DNA from: Onchidella celtica
Taxonomy: Eukaryota; Mollusca; Gastropoda; Systellommatophora; Onchidiidae
Reading direction: 5' to 3'
Length of the DNA: 64,000 nucleotides
Assembly: GCA_963931925.1 (NCBI GenBank)
Contig: OZ007571.1
Location: 11,972,160-12,036,159 of the forward strand
The notes under the pieces were generated by a model, which saw only the letters and a program-made list of their open reading frames with translations, searched no databases and was not told the DNA's origin. Below, in pieces: positions 35,601 through 47,600 of this stretch. Positions within the stretch are counted from its first letter, which is position 1. Each line of letters opens with the position of its first letter. The position numbers and the translations under genes are program-made.

Positions 35601-38600
35601 TAGACGAATATAATATAATACATCAATCATAATAATCAATCAACGTTCTACATACCAGTCATAACTGGAAAGACTCTCACTAGTCTTCTCGACTGCTTCC
35701 CCTTTATGTCCGCCCGATGGGCTTTTATTCACAGGTCCGATCCCTAGGACCTTCTAACTTGCAGTGATAGTATTACCGCGCTTTCGCCTCCTTCAGACCC
35801 CGCCCCCACTACTACTCACAACAGCACGCTTAACTTGCTGTCTACTGTGAGCCTTTCTTACTCTACACCCGCTCTGTAGCAATCCCCTTAATTGCACTCA
35901 CTCCACTCGTGACATCATCCCCCACCCCAAAAAAATTAATGCAATTAATTTCAAATCGCATCAAGATGACTGTCAACGAGTGAGCGTGAGCAATACCTAC
36001 ACTAAAAAAACTGACCTAGCAGTTCCCCTAGTATATAAAATACCGAAATCAGGGGAAAATATGGGGATCCGTATGGCCTGCAATATGCATATATGTGTCA
36101 CATCCTGAATAGCTAACTAACCACAATACTTAATACAGAATCAAAAACCATTCAACCTATCAACCATTCTTCATATCATATTTATAATGTCAATATTTTA
36201 AAGTCGACTCATTCACACCGATCCTGTCAATGTTCCTGTCCTCCGATGTATAAGCTCCTGAAATCTTCCCCTAGGCTCGACTAAGGTAGTCGGCGATATG
36301 ATTGCTGGTTCCTGGAATTGGTTGAATAACGAAGGTATACGGCTGCAAAGCCAATGCCCATCTAGACAAGCGTGGGCTGGACGAACGATTCTTCGACAAA
36401 AATGTCAGTGGCTTGTGGTCTGTCTGGATACAAAATTCTCGTCCCATGAGATAACGTCCTAGTTTCTGGACGGACCAGACAATGGCAAGACACTCACGCT
36501 CTATCACAGAATACTTTCTTTCTCTCTGCAATAACTTCCTACTGACATAACATACAGGATGGAGACATTCGTTCTTCTCCTGTAGAAGACAAGCGCCGAC
36601 ACCAGAGTCCGACGCATCCGTTCTGAGGATAAAATTAGATCGAAAATCGGGTAATATCAAAATGGGTGACGATGATAATGCTGTCACCAAATTATCAAAT
36701 GATGTCTGACATTCAGACGTCCACTGGACCTTATCGGGTTGTCCCTTCTTAGTAAGGTCAGTAAGAGAAGATGACAAGGAGGAAAAATTTGGAATGAACT
36801 TTCTGTAATAATTTAAAATTCCCACTAAGCTTCTGACTTGTTTCTTTGTTTTTGGGATTTGCAACCCTACTAACTTGTCAATTTTTGTTACTTCCGGTCT
36901 CTGAACACCTCTACCCACGATATGTCCTAAGAATATTATCTCTGGACATGCCAAATCCATCTTTGCGGGTTTAGCAGTTAACCCAAAATGACGTAATCGT
37001 TCAAAAATTACTGTTAGTGTCTGAATATGATCAGACCATGTCGACGTATGGCATGCTATATCGTCAAAGAATGACACGACATTAGGTATGTCCTTCAACA
37101 CTAGTATGAGAATACAGATACTCTGGTCTCTCATGAAACCTCTGCAGCATATCAACGTGGAAAACCTTAACTGATCCATCAATGTGGATAGCGTAATCTA
37201 CCTTCGAAACAATTTGCTCAATAACATACGGACCTTTCCATGTCATCAATAACTTATTATGGTCCGTAGGTAACAACAACAGAACCTTGTCTCCTGGCTT
37301 AAAATTTCTCAGTTTGGACCCTCTATCTTTATAGTTCTTTGCTCTTGCTGAAGCGATACTAGACGCTTCTTCTGCTATAGTGCGCGCTGAAGATAATCTT
37401 TCTCTTAAATCAACAAGGTCTATCGAAACCTTTTTAAACGGTTCCGAAACCGTGGGGATCTTTTGAAGAGGAGCCTGGGGTGAACGACCCTTATGCGTCG
37501 TCTTTTGGCACGCACTGCACGTCTTACAATATAACCGCACATCTCTATGTATCGATGGCCAATAAAAATCTTTTAGAACTCTCTCCTTGGTTCTAGCACT
37601 TCCCATATGACCCGCTAATGGAACATCATGGGCCAGACGCAATACTGTAGCCATTAACGACCGTGGCACGACGACCTGCTTTTGAACGGAAGCCACTGTG
37701 ACGTACATACGGAACAGAATGCCCCCCTGGACAAAAAAAGAAGATGACCCGTTCCTATATTTCCTCGTTTTCTCGGTTCGTGCTTCCCCAAAACATGGGT
37801 TTAACGATGGATCCTCCCTTTGTAATCTCGCCAAGCGCTCTGGCGTGATATCTAGGTTGACCGCTGGCGTCGCCAAAGGTCTAATCTTATCTTTATCAGC
37901 TACCCCTCGACGTGTTTCGACCGCGGCGCAAAAGTCAATACCTTTTGATTGCGACCATGCTTGCACGTTCTCATCGGAAGGGGAAACTACCCGTGATACA
38001 TTCCCAATGATGAGCTGGGCGCCTGGAAAACAACCAACGACTGCTTCGACTTCCCCGCTAAGGAAAGGTGTATCTATCATTATTTTTGCCATGGGTAATT
38101 TCTCAATGGCCCCCGAAAATTGGATGCACGGGACAGTCTCACCTGTAAGCTGTGAATCCCGAATGCAGTCCCTATGCACTCCCACAACGGTAGATCCTGT
38201 ATCTCGTAAAACCGAGACCGGTTCGTCCCCAACAAACCCCGGATAAACCCTAAGACCACCTCCTGTATGACATGAATTTATAACGGGGATCTTTCTCCCA
38301 CAAGGTAAAACACCGGAAGATAATAACTTCTCACAACTGGGACACTTAGAATACTGTCCGCCTCCGTTGTCCGATGTAACGCACGCAGCCGCATGATGAA
38401 ATTTATTTGGGGAACATGGACTGGAGCTACTGTCCGCGTTCGCCGCTATCCTACCTGCAGGGCAGTTCACGCTGATGTGATCTGCTCTTCCGCAGTTCCA
38501 ACACTTCGCGGCCCTACACTCGCGCGAAAAGTGACCCACGCGTCCGCAAGTCCAACACTCCGCTCCCTGTGCTGCTCTAGGCCTGGGTCCCCGTGACCCC

Positions 38601-41600
38601 TCGCGACCGGAACTAGAGTCCCTATGCCGTCGGTCATCGGCAAAGGTCACAACTCGCCCCCGGCCATTACCGCGACCTAGCCCTCCTGCTCGGTCAAACT
38701 TACCGGATCCATATGCCGGTGATTGGTGATAGCCCCTATGCTGCCCCTGGCCTTGCCCACTATAGGCACCACGCTGACGCGACCTGTCCCTAAGTCCTGC
38801 CGGCGACCCCTCGACAACGGCGACGTAGCCAGCATCTTGGACGTACGCCCTGGCGACTGGTTTGGACGGATGTGCCGTACGGTATGCCTCCGCCAACTTA
38901 GACGCCTCCTGCACCGTCGCGGGTTCGTTCTCTTTCAGGAAAGCCACCAGATCTTTGTGGCACGACGCGTACAGCTGGTCACGGATCATTAAGTCTTTCA
39001 GTTTAGCAAAATCCGTGCCCACATGCGCCAAGTCTACCCAGTTCGCGAAATACTCCGTTAGTCTCGCGACGAAGGCAGCAAAGTCCTCCCTGGTATCTGC
39101 ACGTGCCCGCCTAAACTGCTCCCGGAAATATTCCTCGGTACGCGCAAATCGGCGAAGCAGCAAAGCCTTCAGCTTATCGTAGTCTTGCACGTCTTCGCGC
39201 TGTAGCTCTTTAAAGTAGGTTAACGCTCGCCCCTGCAATAGCGATGCCAGGTACGTGGCCCATAATTCCTTATTTTCCCCCCATTGCAATTGTGCGTTCA
39301 ATTCGAACCTGTAAAGGAAGGCGTCTATGTCGTCCTTCCGGTCGTCGAACGTAGGGAGCTTAATCCTGACACCACCTTTATTGGGTACCTGCCGCTCAAC
39401 TGTTTCTGTTGGCGCACTCTTTTTGATTTCCAACTCCGCTATTCTTACTCGCGCGTCTGTCTCCCGCTCTTGAGCTTCTATCTCCTTTAACCTTATCTCC
39501 TGCTCCCGTTCTTGAGCTTCTATCTCCTTTAACTTAAGCTCCCTCTCCTGAGCCTGTCTCTCCTGTTGCTGATGCAACTCCTTTAACTTAAACTCCCTTT
39601 CCTCTTCCTTATCCTTAGCCTCTCTTTCTTGTTGCTGAGCCTTAGCCTCTTTTTCTCGCTCTCTATCCTTAGCACGCTCATCGCGCAAATCCGCCTGCTG
39701 TTCTTTGATCCAGCCGCGTAGCTCCTCTCCCTCAAGGCCAAGTTCCTTACCCAACTTCATTAGTTGTTGGAGTTCCGCCATTTCACAGATTTATGGTTAT
39801 GGTATGTATTACAAAAACGGCTAACCTGTCGGTATGATCACTAACAACACGACCAGAGACCTGAGATCACACCAGATATAACCACACCTACTTGTATCCA
39901 ATACAATTCAGAAATTTACCTTTACAGCACAACTAATTCTATATTCATAAAATGTACTGCACTATTAATAATAAAAAAGAGTAGAAAAGACAAGAATAAG
40001 GAAATTCAGTAGAAGGACCACAAGTACGTCAAGGACAACGAACCAGACTAGGACAAAGCTTCTACAAAAAAAAACTATAATGGAACAAAAAATGCAACCT
40101 ACTACGCCGATTACACAACACGGTACGAACAAGAACAGAGTCTGAAAAAAAAGAACGTATCTACAGATAGGGAGGAGAAGGACAAGAGAAACGTCTTCCT
40201 AAAACAACGAGGGAGATAGAACGCTACAATCTAAACAAAAATACAGGTCCCTACAGAACTGTTCGCTGTGATGAACGCGGTTCCTAGATTAGCCCACCTC
40301 CCGAAGAGGACAAACTACGCTCACCACAGCAAACCCGCGCCACCGCCCGTATAACCTATAACGACAACAAAAACAGCAAAAACAGGGAAAAAGACAGATT
40401 AAAGGAACAGCCCAAAATCCAGGGCACAAAAATTTTGACTTTCACTTAACTTTTGAAATTTTGAGTAAAACTCCTCCCTTTAATCGGAGCTCTGGCTGCT
40501 TGTCTCCTCAGGCTGCACGCACACACTCTGGAAAGTTTAAATACACATTAATACCTATTCATAGCAATACATGTATCAATACATATTCATCAATATACAT
40601 AAATCATATCATGAAATGTCCATTCATCCAACGAACAAGACAGCACAAATACCTACTACTAACTAACTACAACTAAATATTACGAAAATGGACGAGTCAC
40701 AATGGACGAGCCCCCAATGTCACAAATCCCAGACTGGGAAATGTAATAGTTTATGACAGGACGACAATCACGAACAAACAAGTTTAACACTTAACAAAAC
40801 AACCCATCAGACTCACACATTTATTAAACATAATTATACATATAATAGCGCAATTACATATATTATATTATTGAAATGACTGCCGTACAACGGCCTTATT
40901 CTCACACACACGCTCCCCCGGATCCACAATCCGGTAGTCACTCCTAAAGGCACTCCGGCCTCAGCCTCTCCCCGCAGGGTCTTAACAACACATTAGTAAT
41001 TTACTGGCACCGCAGTCTCTCAATATCACCTTCCTATTATCATACACCTTAGCACTCCCCTAGCACCTCAGCAGGGCAATAACACATTATTATTTCCATA
41101 GCCATCAACATGGCAACAACATAATATCAGTTCACTAGCCTATCAACAGGGCAACAATATAGTATCTCATTCACTCTCATATCTACGTCCCTGTCCGTGG
41201 CCTGACTGCCACGACTTTATGCGCCTCCGCTGTCCTACACTGACAGCCTCACTTCTGGCCTATGTGTGGCCTCCGGCCCTATGCTGGCCTATCCCCTGTG
41301 CTCATCGAGGTGGCTCTGCGGCCCGTCCCCGACACCTACAAGAATAACATTACATTGGTATAATATCCTACCATTTCTATTCACTCCACCTCTCCTTACA
41401 ACCCATCAAACGTACACACACTAGTTCACCTTTCACTCACCACACATCTTACGGTAACACACTTCCATCGGAGTACACACTACTCACTCGCGCTACAAAT
41501 CTATGACCTCACTTTCATCTATCGCTCGTGGCGCACATTGCTATATCCAATATCAAGGACTTCCACATTCCTCACATATACTTATTTACATCATGGTAAT

Positions 41601-44600
41601 AGACGAATATAATATAATACATCAATCATAATAATCAATCAACGTTCTACATACCAGTCATAACTGGAAAGACTCTCACTAGTCTTCTCGACTGCTTCCC
41701 CTTTATGTCCGCCCGATGGGCTTTTATTCACAGGTCCGATCCCTAGGACCTTCTAACTTGCAGTGATAGTATTACCGCGCTTTCGCCTCCTTCAGACCCC
41801 GCCCCCACTACTACTCACAACAGCACGCTTAACTTGCTGTCTACTGTGAGCCTTTCTTACTCTACACCCGCTCTGTAGCAATCCCCTTAATTGCACTCAC
41901 TCCACTCGTGACATCTAGTACCCTCCTCTATGGGTCTAGTACCTCCTCTATGGGTCTAGTACCCTCCTCTATGGGTCTAGTACCCTCCTCTATGGGTCTA
42001 GTACCCTCCTCTATGGGTCTAGTATCCTCCTCTATGGGTCTAGTACCCTCCTCTATGGGTCTAGTATCCTCCTCTATGGGTCTAGTATCCTCCTCTATGG
42101 GTCTAGTATCCTCCTCTATGGGTCTAGTATCCTCCTCTATGGGTCTAGTACCCTCCTCTATGGGTCTAGTATCCTCCTCTATGGGTCTAGTATCCTCCTC
42201 TATGGGTCTAGTACCCTCCTATCTGGGTCTAGTACCCTCCTCTATGGGTCTAATTCCCTTCTCTATAGGTCTAGTACCCTCCTTTATATAATGGGTCTAG
42301 TACCCTCCTCTATGGGTCTAGTACCTCCTCTATGGGTCTAGTACCCTCCTCTATGGGTCTTGTACCCTCCTCTATGGGTCTAGTAACCTCCTCTATGGGT
42401 CTAGTACCCTCCTCTATGGGTCTAGTACCCTCCTCTATGGGTCTAGTACTGTCCTATCTGGGTCTAGTACCCTCCTCTATGGGTCTAGTAACCTCCTCTA
42501 TGGGTCTAGTACACTCCTCTATGGGTCTAGTACTGTCCTATCTGGGTCTAGTACCCTCCTCTATGGGTCTAGTAACTTCCTCTATGGGTCTAGTACCCTC
42601 CTCTATGGGTCTAGTACCCTCCTCTATGGGTCTGGTATCCTCCTCTATGGGTCTAGTAACCTCCTCTATGGGTCTAGTATCCTCCTCTATGGGTCTAGTA
42701 TCCTCCTCTATGGGTCTAGTATCCTCCTCTATGGGTCTAGTACCCTCCTATCTGGGTCTAGTACCCTCCTCTATGGGTCTAATACCCTTCTCTATAGGTC
42801 TAGTAACCTCCTCTATATAATGGGTCTAGTACCCTCCTCTATGGGTCTAGTACCTCCTCTATGGGTCTAGTACCCTCCTCTATGGGTCTAGTACCCTCCT
42901 CTATGGGTCTAGTACCCTCCTCTATGGGTCTAGTATCCTCCTCTATGGGTCTAGTACCCTCCTCTATGGGTCTAGTATCCTCCTCTATGGGTCTAGTATC
43001 CTCCTCTATGGGTCTAGTATCCTCCTCTATGGGTCTAGTATCCTCCTCTATGGGTCTAGTACCCTCTTCTATGGGTCTAGTATCCTCCTCTATGGGTCTA
43101 GTATCCTCCTCTATGGGTCTAGTACCCTCCTATCTGGGTCTAGTACCCTCCTCTATGGGTCTAATTCCCTTCTCTATAGGTCTAGTACCCTCCTTTATAT
43201 AATGGGTCTAGTACCCTCCTCTATGGGTCTAGTACCTCCTCTATGGGTCTAGTACCCTCCTCTATGGGTCTTGTACCCTCCTCTATGGGTCTAGTATCCT
43301 CCTCTATGGGTCTAGTACCCTCCTCTATGGGTCTAGTACCCTCCTCTATGGGTCTAGTAACCTCCTCTATGGGTCTAGTACCCTCCTCTATGGGTCTAGT
43401 ACTGTCCTATCTGGGTCTAGTACCCTCCTCTATGGGTCTAGTAACCTCCTCTATGGGTCTAGTACCCTCCTCTATGGGTCTAGTACTGTCCTATCTGGGT
43501 CTAGTACCCTCCTCTATGGGTCTAGTAACTTCCTCTATGGGTCTAGTACCCTCCTCTAAGGGTCTAGTACCCTCCTTTATGGGTCTAGTAACCTCCTCTA
43601 TGGGTCTAGTACCTCCTCTATGGGTCTAGTACCCTCCTCTATGGGTCTAGTACTGTCCTATCTGGGTCTAGTACCCTCCTCTATGGGCCTAATACCCTCC
43701 TCTATAGGTCTAGTACCGTCCTCTATGGGTCTAGTACCCTCCTCTATATAATGGGACTAGTAACCTCCTCTATGGTTCTAGTAACCTCCTCTATGGGTCT
43801 AGTACCGTCCTCTATGGGTCTAGTACCCTCCTCTATGGGTCTAATACAGCCCTATCTGGGTCTAGTACCCTCCTCTATGGGTCTAGTAACCTCCTCTATG
43901 GGTCTAATACGGTCCTATCCGGGTCTAGTACCCTCCTCTATGGGTCTAGTACCCTCCTCTATGGGTCTAGTACCCTCCTCTATGGGTCTAGTACCCTCCT
44001 CTATGGGTCTAGTACCCTCATGGGTCTAATAGTCTCCTCTATGAGTCTAGTACCGTCCTCTATGGGTCTAATAGTCTCCTCTATAGGTCTAGTAACCTCC
44101 TCTATGGGTCTAATAGACTCCTCTATGGGTCTAGTACCGTCCTCTATGGGTCTAATAATCTCCTGTATGGGTCTAGTAACCTCCTCTATGGGTCTAGTAC
44201 CCTCCTCTATAGTTCATGGAATGGAAACTTACGTGATGTTTGTGTCCTCTTTTGTGAATTTGGACTTTTGGAGAGAGGAAAACTCCTGTCACTTCGATCT
44301 GATAATCTCCTCAGTATCTCTGGGTGAGCATTATCATCAGAACCTGCATTTTCCGTGGGTGATTTGGAGGTTAGAAAAAAATAAATATAAATGCTTTGAG
44401 ATGTAAGGTTCAGCAGAAATTTTAATGTGAAGTGTAAAAATTGAAGAAGGTGCAGGGGTGATGGAGAGCGAAACTGCAAAAGGAATAATAAAAACACTCT
44501 TCTCATAGAAATAATACATGGTGTATATGTGTACATTCAAAGTGTATTATATTGGCGTTGCTGAAGAAGTATTTTTACCAATTATCTGTCTTTTTTATGG

Positions 44601-47600
44601 TTCATCACATGTTTCTTATTTGATGTTTATTCAAAGATTATATTATTACGCGAGTCATTGTGAAGAATTCTGCGCCTGTCTTTCATCGTAACTTCTTTCA
44701 CCACCTAACCTTTCATGCAAGGGAGTGGAAGGAATTTTTGAAATAACACTGAAAATGGATGATCGTTACTTGTTCTGTTCTGTAGTCAAATGTAAGCTTT
44801 AAGATGTGAATAAATTATTGTTTGGAAAATAAAAGAGGAAGAACGTGAAGAAGCCAGCTGAAGAATAACAGGGAGAAAATGAAGGACAGCTGAAAATTTT
44901 CTTTCTTTTATTCCCTGTCTCTTTCATTTCAGTAAACAAAAGTGGACTTTTATTTATTTAACCGTACAGACAATGCAAAGAAGGATGGCCTATGCTGGAT
45001 TTTTGTTGTGTTCTGGTTTTGTTTTTTCACTTCACCTCTAGAAAATTAACGGTCATTACTGAAGTAATTGTGCTTCACTATAATTTACATACGTCTTCCT
45101 GTACCTGTGAGGTCCCTTTTCTCTGTGAGAGACAGAGAGGACATTTTAGACACTGTATTCCTCATCTTCTTCCTCACTTTGGTTGTAAAGCTGTCTGGCT
45201 GGCAAACTGCAAACAAGTTCAAACAAGGGACAAAACCATCAATATCGCTCACTTTGTAAATTTGTTATGATTACATCCCTTGAATTGTAAAGCAATTTCT
45301 TTTCTTTTTTTTCCCCCTTTGAAACTCAATCTATCGTAATTATTGTCATTTTAATATTACAAATTGTCACTTTTGGAATACAGTTGGATAAGAAAGAATT
45401 TTAGGTTTTCCATGAGTAAACGCACAGCAAATATAAATTTCTCTCACACTTCAGAAAAAATAATATTTGTTTATTAAGCCAAATCTCCAATAAAAAATTT
45501 TGATAAGAGTTTTTATACCAGAGTGGACGAAAACTAAGTGTAGTTCCGAGCTGAAGTTTAATTAGTGATGAATACATAAATAATAATTACATTTTGAACA
45601 GAACAGGCAGCATAATTATCATGTTGGCAAACAATTAATTTATAATGACCCCCCCCCCCTCCCCCCCCCCCCCCACGGTCCCACCCCAAACCATGTATGA
45701 CCATTATGTGACTAGAAGCTTGAGATTGTGTCTCCTCTTGTCCATTTTCTGCTTAGCTTTATGGCAACCATAGCAACAACTTACCACTGTTGAGGTGAAA
45801 CTCTCGTGACCCAACTTGAGAAGTTCCAAAAGGCACAGGGGAAACATTTGTAGAGCCTGAAATAATACCAAATGTATACTGTATTTCATGTTAATTCAAA
45901 ATTAGCAGAGAAAGACCCGGCTATGGAACAAATATTTTTTTTTAACAAAAGCACTCGTCCAGTCGTTGTAAAAACGAGGATAATTAGACATGTTGTTAGT
46001 TCTTATTCCTGTTAAAGAAGGCATCTTACTATTATTGACACTGCCTTTTATTTTCTGTTGGAGAATAATTAACGGATATACTGCTTTTCATGTGAAGAAA
46101 AGTACCAACTGTCTGATTCTACAAATCCTGAAATGAATTCATTATCTGCACGCAATTAACAGTAGTTTTCACAGAATTATATCGAATATAATGATTTATA
46201 TTTTTCATTTGTACTGTCTTGCCTACTGATTAGCTAGGGGATTTTTTACAAATAAATGGAGGGTTTGGGGGGGGGGGGCGCTTGATGAACTTTCTACTGA
46301 AAGAAAACAAAAACATGGAGTCAATTTTATTTCTAGAAAAATGTAAAAGTCTTGTCCATTACAGGAAAGTAAATTCTTCCAAACATGGGGGAGTAAAGGG
46401 TGTCTGACAACCTGCACAGCAGATAAACTCACTTCTGTGTGTAAGGCACAGACTAGTAAAATACCCAGACTGGATTATCCCATTGTGTGACGTCACAAAA
46501 CAGCGAAAGGTCATGAACCATCCGCCATGTTAGGTTTAAGGTAGCGACCGACGCTTCAGCATAGCTACAATTTTGAATGATACCATTTTGACGCGCCTAC
46601 TGAAAGCGGAAGTTTGGTTCCGCACCAAGAAATTATTACATGTACAACCAATCTTGACAAATAAAAAGAAATTTCTACCACAGATAGAACTAGAATCGGA
46701 ATTTCCCGAGCGGCGGGCATGTTGGTAATACATACAGCCAGGGCTCGGGAAATTCCGTAAAAAACGACACAGCCCGAAGCTCGTGTTTCCAGTCTGGTTA
46801 ATTTATTAGTCTGTGGTGTAATGCAAGTCCACAAAGTGGAAGGGGGGGGGGGGGGGGGGGAAAGGTTTTTTTTCCCCACAGTTCTCAGGGAAAGCTTAAA
46901 GTGGAGAATGTCTGACCTATAGATGAAGGGGAGTGCCGATGGTGGCGGTGGGAAGGCACTTCAGGTGAGGCAGCTGGACTGATGTGGGTGGAGTCCAGGT
47001 AAGAACCACTTGTCCAGCTAGCTGTCATACTTGCAGAGTGACTGCCCCTGTGATGTGGCAAGGGGGCGCTGTTCTCGTCGTGTTCTTCCAAGTTATACCA
47101 TTGAGCCTGTATGGATGGGACAATGTGTCAATAACAATGGTCTGCATTTACAAAATATCATCTTCAGAAATTATCATAGTAATATCAACATTTGTTTTCT
47201 GAATATCCAAATGGGAGAGGTCTACTTCATGCAAACACCGTCACTATGCTTTGCTCTTACTAAACCAAGAATTGTTTCCTTTCACCAATGACCATGCTGA
47301 GTCATAAACATCAATGTTTTGTCATTAGCCTACTTTACAGCATTAAAAAAAAACAACGTGTATAATATAATCTGTCTTCTGTAGATCTGATTCTTACTGT
47401 GAGAGGACATTGATTACAGAAACTCCGCTGATTTGCTCCAAGCATTAGAATGACATGCCCTCTCAGTGTAATTTTTGTCTGCATGCAGACTTCAACTCTC
47501 AATCACTGAGAAGAATAACAATCTCAAGGTATTGATCAGAAACAAATCTGTTCCTCTTCCAATTGTGTCATTTCAAATAACATAAAACACATTTGTTCTA

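Larger units (their letters stand above)
28720..41913 (-). mobile_element. Tandem Gmr1-like LTR retrotransposon array (LTR-int-LTR-int-LTR)
   Basis: Three LTRs of 1,196 bases (28720-29915, 34719-35914, 40718-41913) enclose two internal regions of 4,803 bases with an exact period of 5,999. LTRs begin TGTCAC and end GTGACA. The whole array is bracketed by one 5-base duplication TCTAG (28715-28719 and 41914-41918), so one integration event was followed by duplication through LTR recombination, or the assembly repeated one copy. Each internal region has a tRNA-Pro-type primer site, a Gag-protease-integrase-remnant frame, an RT/RNase H remnant frame and a polypurine tract. Domain order (integrase before RT) and a SCAN-like capsid point to the Gmr1 clade of Ty3/gypsy elements. 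It lies in the same orientation as the host gene. Confidence 0.93.

Noticed and set aside
28014-44213. CRISPR-like look of the 21-base array
   Set aside because: There are no unique spacers, the repeats are head to tail, and the context is an animal intron.
46380-46430. Exon-like segment after gtgcag on the - strand
   Set aside because: It would read to a stop, and the neighbouring exons 47106-46917 and 45856-45785 join in phase without it.
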